From contig CP136061.1 in the NCBI GenBank assembly GCA_032622095.1, forward strand, positions 84,604,324-84,668,323: a stretch of 64,000 nucleotides of DNA. The letters run 5' to 3'. How positions within the stretch are numbered: the stretch's first letter is position 1; the number at the start of each line of letters is the position of its first letter. The stretch comes from Siphonodentalium dalli. Taxonomy: Eukaryota; Mollusca; Scaphopoda; Gadilida; Siphonodentaliidae. Both the position numbers and the translations under genes were made by a program. Shown here piece after piece: positions 49,501 through 58,500 of the stretch. The notes beneath the pieces were generated by a model. It did no database searches, was not told the origin of the DNA, and worked only from the letters and a program-made list of their open reading frames with translations.

Positions 49501-52500
49501 CAAGCATCCAAAAATGGGATAACTTCAAAACTTTAACCCAAAATAAACAAATTATTTTCGACTTTTGGGTTTGGGATATGTTTATTAACCCAATTTGATA
49601 TGTTTAGGGGTGTTGATCAATAGAAATGAAATGTCTTTGGACATTTATGACAATTGATTGTTTCATAGAAATTCTCAATAATCTGTAGTTAAATTTTCTG
49701 ATAGTTAGGCACTAAATCATGTAACCCCAGTATGAACATTTGATGATTTGTGGGAAGGGGCAGGGAGGAGAAGACTTTTTTAGCAGGTTGAACATTGTTC
49801 ACATACAGGGAACTCATGCTTTAACACAACATGTTATTACCGGATAGCTACTTAATTCTAGATACATGTACGAATTTATATCAAGAATCTATCATACCGG
49901 TATATAATAGTCCTGACATAATTTCTACTACTAGAATAAAGTCTATATCAGATTTATAGAGATATTGACTTGAATGTAGTATGAGCTGGTATATACAGTA
50001 CGTGTCATGTATCAGATTTATAGATGTACCGTCTTACAGACTTAGTATGAGCTGGTATATACACTGTTGCTTTATTCATTAGGTCATTAAGATTTAAATA
50101 TCTTATTTTTTAAATTCATTTGATAGTGTCATTATTTCAATTAGAAAATTTCCAAATTATCCTGATACAGTACATGTATCTATATTTCCCAATTGCATGG
50201 GCCCTGAACTCTTTCCCAAAAATCCCCAAAATTATCCCTGTCAGATACTCTAGAGTTGGCGTACTATGGTTCTGGTTTGGCGAAATTTGTGTCCAATGTG
50301 GGAAAGATGGTGGTGTGGTAAAAGCTTCCCTAAGACCAAGATTGAAGAGTCACTCCAATATGCGAGATTTGAACAAAGTGCTAGGCCATTAGATAAATAA
50401 AAACTAAAATAAAAGAATATAAAATACAGTGCCTTCCAAGTTCAGTACAAAATTATATCCATATAGACTATATACATATATGATGCATTGAGGGCCATAA
50501 ATGCCTTGTGTGTTATAGGAATTCAAAAATAAAATTTAACAAGCAGTCGCAGATGGCGGTATCCCCCTGCTGAAATGTGCAGTTAGGCCAAGTGCATTCT
50601 CAATAATGTTTGCGTTCTCAGTATGCGCTAAACAAGAGGTGGGATTTTGTCAAAAAGCCTGGCTTGCAAACTCATTTTAGATACTGGTCATGGGAACGAA
50701 TATACCAAAAATCTTTTAAATCCGTTGACATTTGTGGAAATTAGCCCTGTGACGTCGTCAATTTGCACCAAAAATAATAAACAAAGTCCAATAACTCTGC
50801 TGAAAATATCCGGCCGGACCTGGTTTGCGAACTCGTTCTAGATACTGGTCATGTGAATTCATATATCAAAAATCTTTTAAATCCGTTGACATTTGTGGAA
50901 ATGAGCCCTGTGACGTCGTCCATTTGCACACAAAAAAATAAACAAAGTCCAATAACTCTGCTGAAAATATCTGGCCGGGCCTGGTTTGCGAACTCATTCT
51001 AGATACTGTTCAAGTGAACTCATATACCAAATATCTTTGAAATCTATTGAGATTTGTGGAAATGAGCCATTTGACGTTGTCTATTTGCTATTTGGTAAAT
51101 TCGACAAAAATAATAAACAAAGTCCAATAACTCCGGTAAAAATATCCGGCCGGACCTGGCTTGCGAACTCATTCTAGGTAATGGTCAGGTGAACTCATAT
51201 ACCACAAATCTTTGAGAGTCCATTGACATTTGTTCAAGTTATGACTCTTACAAATTCGGGACAGATGGACGGACAGACGGAACGGAACGATGGACAGACG
51301 GACGGAACCCATTACTATATAAAAAAAATTTACCCCCTATTTTTTTGCCCTTTGTTAGCGAAAAACGAAGGTTCAGTTTTTAGGCCTAAAGACTGAGAAG
51401 ACTGGGACTCTGAAGACCCTTAACAGTTAGCACTTGTCAAAATCACTCAAAAACAAGTAATCCTAAACAGGGATGTAGCTCGAGGGCTGTGGGATGTTCA
51501 CCTTTAAATTATCAACTGCATATGGCCTACCACCCTCCCCCATAGCCCATATCCACCAAACCGCAGCAAACTGCCAAGTTCATACAATTCCTTGTGCACA
51601 TCCACCCTTATGTTAGAATTTTACAATTGATACATGTACCTTATTAAAGCTTTCCGATCTGTTGAAAAGTTCCAACCAGACATGCCTTTTTTTAATGGCC
51701 GACCTCATTTAAACATATTGGAATCTCGACTACCCATGGAACCTACACACCAAACACCATTTCTTGACAAGAGGAAACCATTTTAACAAATCTGTATCCC
51801 AGTCACCAAGGACCCTCCATGTTATATATAACATAAAAGGTCAGCAGACCACAGTGTCCCCGGACAACGTGGCAAGTCGATGCCGCTTTGTTAAAGAAAT
51901 TAAAAAAAATGTTGAAATGTTCTAAGTTGAAAGGGTTAATAATTCCGTAAAAAAATAATTTTCCAGTCAGCTATATACATGTTGCACATCTCCAATATGT
52001 AGGTAATAATACTCTGAAGTTTCAAATATCTACGATCAAAACTGTAGGAGGAGTTGATTACACCATGAAGGTACCCTCATGCAGAAAATTATAAAAAAAA
52101 AAGTCGAAAGGCCCATAACTCTGGGAAAAATCATTGGTTCAAATTCGAACTGACCTGTATTTTGATATCAATGACTCATAAAAAAACGGAATTTTCAATT
52201 TAACAGTCCAAACTTGAGTTATCATCAGGAAACCAAAGTAAAAACAAGAAAAATTGAATTTTCTAAGTCGAATAAAGTCCATAACTCTAGGAAAAATCAG
52301 CTTCGAACTCAACCTGTATCTTGATATGACTGATCCACATAAAAACGGAATTTGCAATTAAAAGATCAAACCTTGAGATATCATCCGGAAACCGAAAAAG
52401 TGAGAAATTTTCTAAGTAAAAAAAAAAGTTGAAAAAGGGAAATAACTCCATAAAAGAACATCGGATCAAACCCAAAATTGCAGAGGACCTGTGTGCTTGG

Positions 52501-55500
52501 TTGAGACACCTACATACCAAGTTTCAATCAAATCGGATGATCATTACTGGAGTTATAACTCTGGACGGACGCACAGACACACGGACGGACGGACTGAGCT
52601 GATTACAATAGTCCCCGAAAATAAATTTTACGGGGGACAAAAAATAGGCCTGATGCTTCTTGAGAAGAAGACATTTTAAAAAATACTATAGGGGGAAACG
52701 TGATGTCCCTGGCATTTCGCTCATATTTGACCCAGTGACCCAATTGCAACAAATCTGCATCCCAGTCACTTAGGGACCATCCACACCAAATATGAATCAA
52801 TTTTTACTTGAAGTTCTGGAAAAGATGTTGACAGACATGTAAAGCTGGGTCTACAGGGGGAATATGCACCTGGATTCAGCGATACAGACATGTACAGCTG
52901 TGTCTACATGGGAATATGTACCTGGATTCAGCGATGTAAAGCTGGGTCTACATGGGGAATATGTAATGGGATTCAGCGATACAGACATGTACAGCTGGGT
53001 CTACATGGGGAATATGTACCTGGATTCAGCGATGTAAAGCTGGGTCTACATGGGGAATATGTACCTGGATTCAGTGATACAGATATGTAAAGCTGGGTCT
53101 ACATGGGAATATGTAACTGGATTCAGCGATACAGACATGTAAAGCTGGGTCTACATGGGAATATGTACAGTACCTGGATTCAGTGATACAGACATGTAAA
53201 GCTGGGTCTATGTACATGGGGAATATGTACCTGGATTCAGCGATACAGAAATGTAAAGCTGATTCTACATGGGGAATATGTAACCGGATTCAACAATGTA
53301 AAGCTGAGTCTAAATGGGGAATATGTACCTGGATTCAGCGATACAGACATGATAAGCTGATTCTACATGGGAATATGTGACTGCATTCAGTAATGTAAAG
53401 CGGAGTCTAAATGGGGAATATGTACTACTCTAGTAGCTCATGGTGGTTTTGTATGCACTTGTATGTCCAGAGCAAAACTCTTCATGAATCCACTAATTGA
53501 AGGTACACGAACAATATTTGGTTGGTGACACATTTCCCATTGAGGGCGAAATGGGCCAAATGGCCACGCCCCTTTTTGCGCGAAGTACTACCACCCGCCG
53601 TGACTATATCTCCAGAACCGTTGGACATAGGGGGTCGTGTGACCACTCAAAATGTGCGGAATGGACACATTATGGGGGGTCAGTAATACATTTTCATATC
53701 CAAAAGTCAATGGTTTTTAAGATAATTGCCAAAAACCAAAAAAAATCAATTTTTAAGGGCCCAATTTTGGGGTTCAGCACTTTTATCTCAAAGCTGAGCC
53801 CCCAATTCGAATTTTATTGATCTATATCCATCGGTACCACATATAGGTATAATTTCTGTACCATTATCGGATGGGATTGACCTTCAAGGAGCTCTTGACC
53901 CTGAAAATCCACATTATGGGGGGTCAGTAATACATTTTCATGTCCAAAAGTCAATGGTTTTTAAGATAATTGCCAAAAACCGATTTCAGCATGTTACGCA
54001 CCACAAGTATACAATACCACCAAGGCCACAGCATGGCTTATTCTCACTTTGCCGACGAGCCTGGAAAAATATCGCCGACAAGGTGTGATCGTCGCGCCTA
54101 TAGTCTGTATTAATTAAATGACAGTTTTCCCGGCTCCCGTTTGCAATGTTGTTTTGGCATGCCGCTAAACGAGTTTCACACGAGTCGTCATCCGATGAGC
54201 GATTTTCATGTTCACTCAGTGAAATAGTAGTAAACTGTTATTCGTATTGAGCGATCGTATTGAGCTATAAAAACCCCATGTCTCTCCAAAGTTGATCATA
54301 TTCAATGTTCTATCTTCATCATGGCAAGTTCTCAAGTAAATGTATTCTTCATCGCCAATGATCGAGGCAAACACCTGGTCTTCAACGACTTCAAATTCCG
54401 CATCAAATCACGTCGATCCGAGAATGTCCACTGGGTGTGTTGTAAGAATGGCTGTGGTGCCACCATCAACACAAAGAACGAGATATTTAGTTCTTCAATG
54501 AGTCAACACAACCATCTAGCCAATTCTGACCAGGTACGACACATGCATTTTTTTTTCAAATTCTTATAAAGAGCATCCATTCTTCTCTAAACAAAACGTC
54601 AGACAATAAAGAGCGTTCTAATTTATAATAATATTTAACTGATATATCTATATTCAAAAAATAGACATCAAATCTAATTTTATTTCTTTTTAACAGGTTA
54701 TGGCTCTACCATCAGATGTACACGATACATGCATTCGTCGACAACAATATGTTGCCACTTGTGTATGGATTCCTGTCGAACAAGAATCAGGCGACATACA
54801 CCAGATTCTTCCAGACACTAAAACAAACGGCCAACGATTTCAACATCCAGCTTAATTCGACGTGCCATCGCCTTACCATTCGTCCCCGTCGACCAGTTGA
54901 GCGATGATTGGCTCAATGTACTAGAAGAATGGGAAGAATATATGGAAACAACAGACCGCCCAATCGACGACCGCGTGACAAAGTTTTCCGATTCTGTGAC
55001 TATGCAGTGGAATGAAGTTGACGAAGGCCGTACCATGTGGAATCACTATAATACAACCGGCACCCGGACCACAAACCACGTCGAATGGTGGCACAGAAAA
55101 CTTCAAGGTTATATAGCCTATACAGAATCGACTATACTTCAACTGACTGGTGGCGACAGAGTTCAACCACAGAGAAGAAAATATCGGGCGGTCAACGCGT
55201 CTCTTAGACATTTCAAGAGAATATTAAGGGAAAACGAGATCGACGTTGTAGAATACTTAGATTCAATCGCTAAATTAGTTCGCCATTGAGTTTTTTGTTA
55301 AAGTATTGTCGTGTATTTGTTATTTGTTTGTTATCTCCTTGGATGTATTTTATTAATTATTTTGCATCAATAAATAAATAAAACATGACAGATTAGTTCA
55401 TCACATCAACATTGAATCAGCACCAAAGGTTCCAAAACCCTCGTTCCCAAATTGACAAATCATTAATAACCTACAAAAAGAGAGGACAAACCATTAAAAC

Positions 55501-58500
55501 ACCAAAAGAAAAGAGGAATAGACTATAAGCGGCAAATGATTGAAGTAAGGGATTATTGACACCTCGTGCAGGTACCCCCGGAATCAATAGCCGTCGGCAA
55601 AGTGAGATGCTCCCCACAGCATATGTATGACACTTTTTAAAGAAGTATCCGAATTCTCTGATCGACTTACATGTGTAAGAGCACAATTGACCACACACAA
55701 TGGGATTAGCTGGAAATTGCTGCTGAGGATGTGTTGACCCCGACACACAACATGAGCTCTTCATGACTGAACATGCCTTGGAAACTGGTGTGCTTTACCA
55801 AAAATCAGGTAACAATTGTGCTCTAATCAACAGAAATGTACAGATTGAACAAAACAGGTTTTCAAAATTTGTTATCAACATTTAACAGCTGATCTGATTT
55901 AAGTGACCAAGCTATGAAACATGCTAAACACTTTTACTAAATGGAATGACCAGCTGTTTGCTTCATGCAGCAGCCACATGTTGCGATCCTAAAATGGGTA
56001 TTGCATCTGGGCATAGTAAAAACATGTTGTAATCAGATGAGAGATGACCATATATACCAGTATATATTTCAGAAGTAATCAATTCTTCACAAAAAGTTTT
56101 AGGAAATGATGGAATTAGTTTTGATTGGCCATGATAGTTGCAGCACTTGCAGGTTGGAGAAGATGAGGGTCTATAATTTCACTAACATAATTCTTCATAA
56201 TAGCTAATAGCCCTCATAACTTACCATTTTAAAGATATTTTCATTTTCAATACCACCCCAGGTTAAGTGGTCCTGCTAATTTTATATTATGCTGATGGGT
56301 ACTGCTGGATTGCTATGATGTTTGTAGGTCAAAGCGATTCTGTTAAGTACCATTTTACCTAAAGTTGGTTATTTTGGCATTGTTTGGCTAATCCGAGCAA
56401 TTTGTGCAAAAGTCAGTGTCTGTATGAAACATTCAAGAACATATATACTTCAAAATATTTAATGTGTACGCTGATGATTGGTAAACAACAGGAATAGTCA
56501 TCTCAATTATGGCCAGTTTGTAAAAACCAGCACCCATTATTGAAATATTTCACAATATACATGTTTTTTAATGTTTTCTACACATAGTGGCTTATCCTCG
56601 ATTTGTTCAGATCGCTTTGCTCTACCTGAATATCATACCAAATTTATTAGCATCACCACTAAACTTGGGATGAATACTACCAAATGAATATATTGTGATA
56701 TACTAGTATAGGGCAATGGAAAAATAATGGTTGAGTCTTTTCTAAATATAATTCTAGTAAAACCTACACAATACCGTCTTGGTCTGATAAGACTCAGAGT
56801 CATGTTTATTTAGGAGTATAGACATGAAGTCCACCAGTCTCATGAAAATTAAATGGGCTCTGCACTAGTAACATCTGGGCTCCTGGGACCCATTAATATT
56901 GACAAATGCAACACACAAAAAAATACATAGTAACTTTCCTCAAACATAGATTATAACCTGACAATCATAGTGTTAGAATCAGTGTACATGTATATGTAGG
57001 CATGACCATAGCATGTTTTTGAAATACTGCAGAGTGCAGACCATAAATTTCACTAGAATATACATGTAGTTACTGCATGTACATCACACACATAAGGCGA
57101 CTGACACACATACACGTACATGCATGGTTCACAATATTTGACATGTAAAGTATATATATATATCTCCTGTGCCTATAACATCAAACCAAACGGTTTACAG
57201 TACTTTTACTGACATTTTTGGAGTGGCACATATACATACATAAAAAATAAAAGTCAATTTAAAGGGATGAAATGAAAAATAAATTTGTGCAACTATAATG
57301 GAGATCTATATAGCATTACAACATCCATAAATCTACAAAATCTACAACATCCACAAAAACATCTGACTATCATAGTCATTGGTAATGTGATCATTTTTCC
57401 TTGATAAGTTGAAACATGAACGAGGATTTCATAGCATGGCTACCTGCTGATGCTTGTATTTTTCTTCTAACTCTCTCGAGCTCACAACGCAACAGGATTG
57501 CATTCGGAATTTCAAGCCCATAAAGCTAGACACTTTAGAATCAAGCTTGCCAAATAAATTTCCATGAACCTCACATGAACTCACTCAGTTGAACACAAGG
57601 AACGATTGTCAAGTTGGAAAATATTCTGTATTTATGGAAGCCCTATATTTTTAATGTGTGGATTTATTATAACTGGACATGTATTTGTTAGTTTTGAACA
57701 GGACAATATATTTTAATATTACTGCAACTGCAGGCATAGGCAATCATGCCAGGCTAGCCATTATTTGTTCTAAAATAATGTACGTGTTAGGGAAATTGTA
57801 GAACCTTTATACAAAATGGTGATGCAGCCAATCAAAATTGATGTGGGACTGATAAAGACACAACCTGCTCGACTACCGAATCATACTGATTGATCAAATT
57901 GTAGTAACTCAACATTTACTAAACCTACTTGTGGGCTGAGTATAATTCAATTCAACATTAGAATACCATAAAAACACCCTGTTCTCCCATAAGTTTAAAG
58001 AAAATAACACATTGAACTCATTTACAAGTATATTGCTAATGTGATATATGTCATTCCATTTATAACCATTTTGACAGCCATCTCACATCAAAGGCCATGA
58101 CATCTAGATAACAAAAGATGAACTTCATTCAAATTATATCACCAGGTAACCTTTTTGTAGGAGTTTTGGGTTACTGATCAAATACCCAATAATTAATGAT
58201 TTCCTCAACATCTTTGTTATTGGGAAAATGTCTGTTTTTCATTCTACGACCAATATATTCCATCCAAAAACCTTATTTTCAGGGTCAAGAGCTGCTTGAA
58301 GGTCAATCCCATGCGATAATGGTACAGAAAATATCCGAAATGATACCTGTATGTGGCACCGATGGATATAGGTCAATAAAATTCTAATTAGGGGCATAGC
58401 TTTGAGATAAAAGTGCTGAACCCCAAAATTGGGCCCTTAAAAATGGATTTTGTTTTGTTTTTGGCAATTATCTTCAAAACCATTGACTTTTGAATATGAA

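Larger units (their letters stand above)
54035..55613 (+). mobile_element. MULE (FLYWCH-type) transposon, 9-bp target duplication
   Basis: Ends GGCTTATTCTCACTTTGCCG and CGGCAAAGTGAGATGCTCC; CCACAGCAT is present on both sides (54026-54034, 55614-55622). A relative of 41845-43601, in opposite orientation, with terminal TTCTCACTT in common. The transposase is internally deleted. Confidence 0.93.

Noticed and set aside
54921-55211. Minus-strand ORF opposite the MULE transposase
   Set aside because: Shadow of the plus-strand transposase frame.
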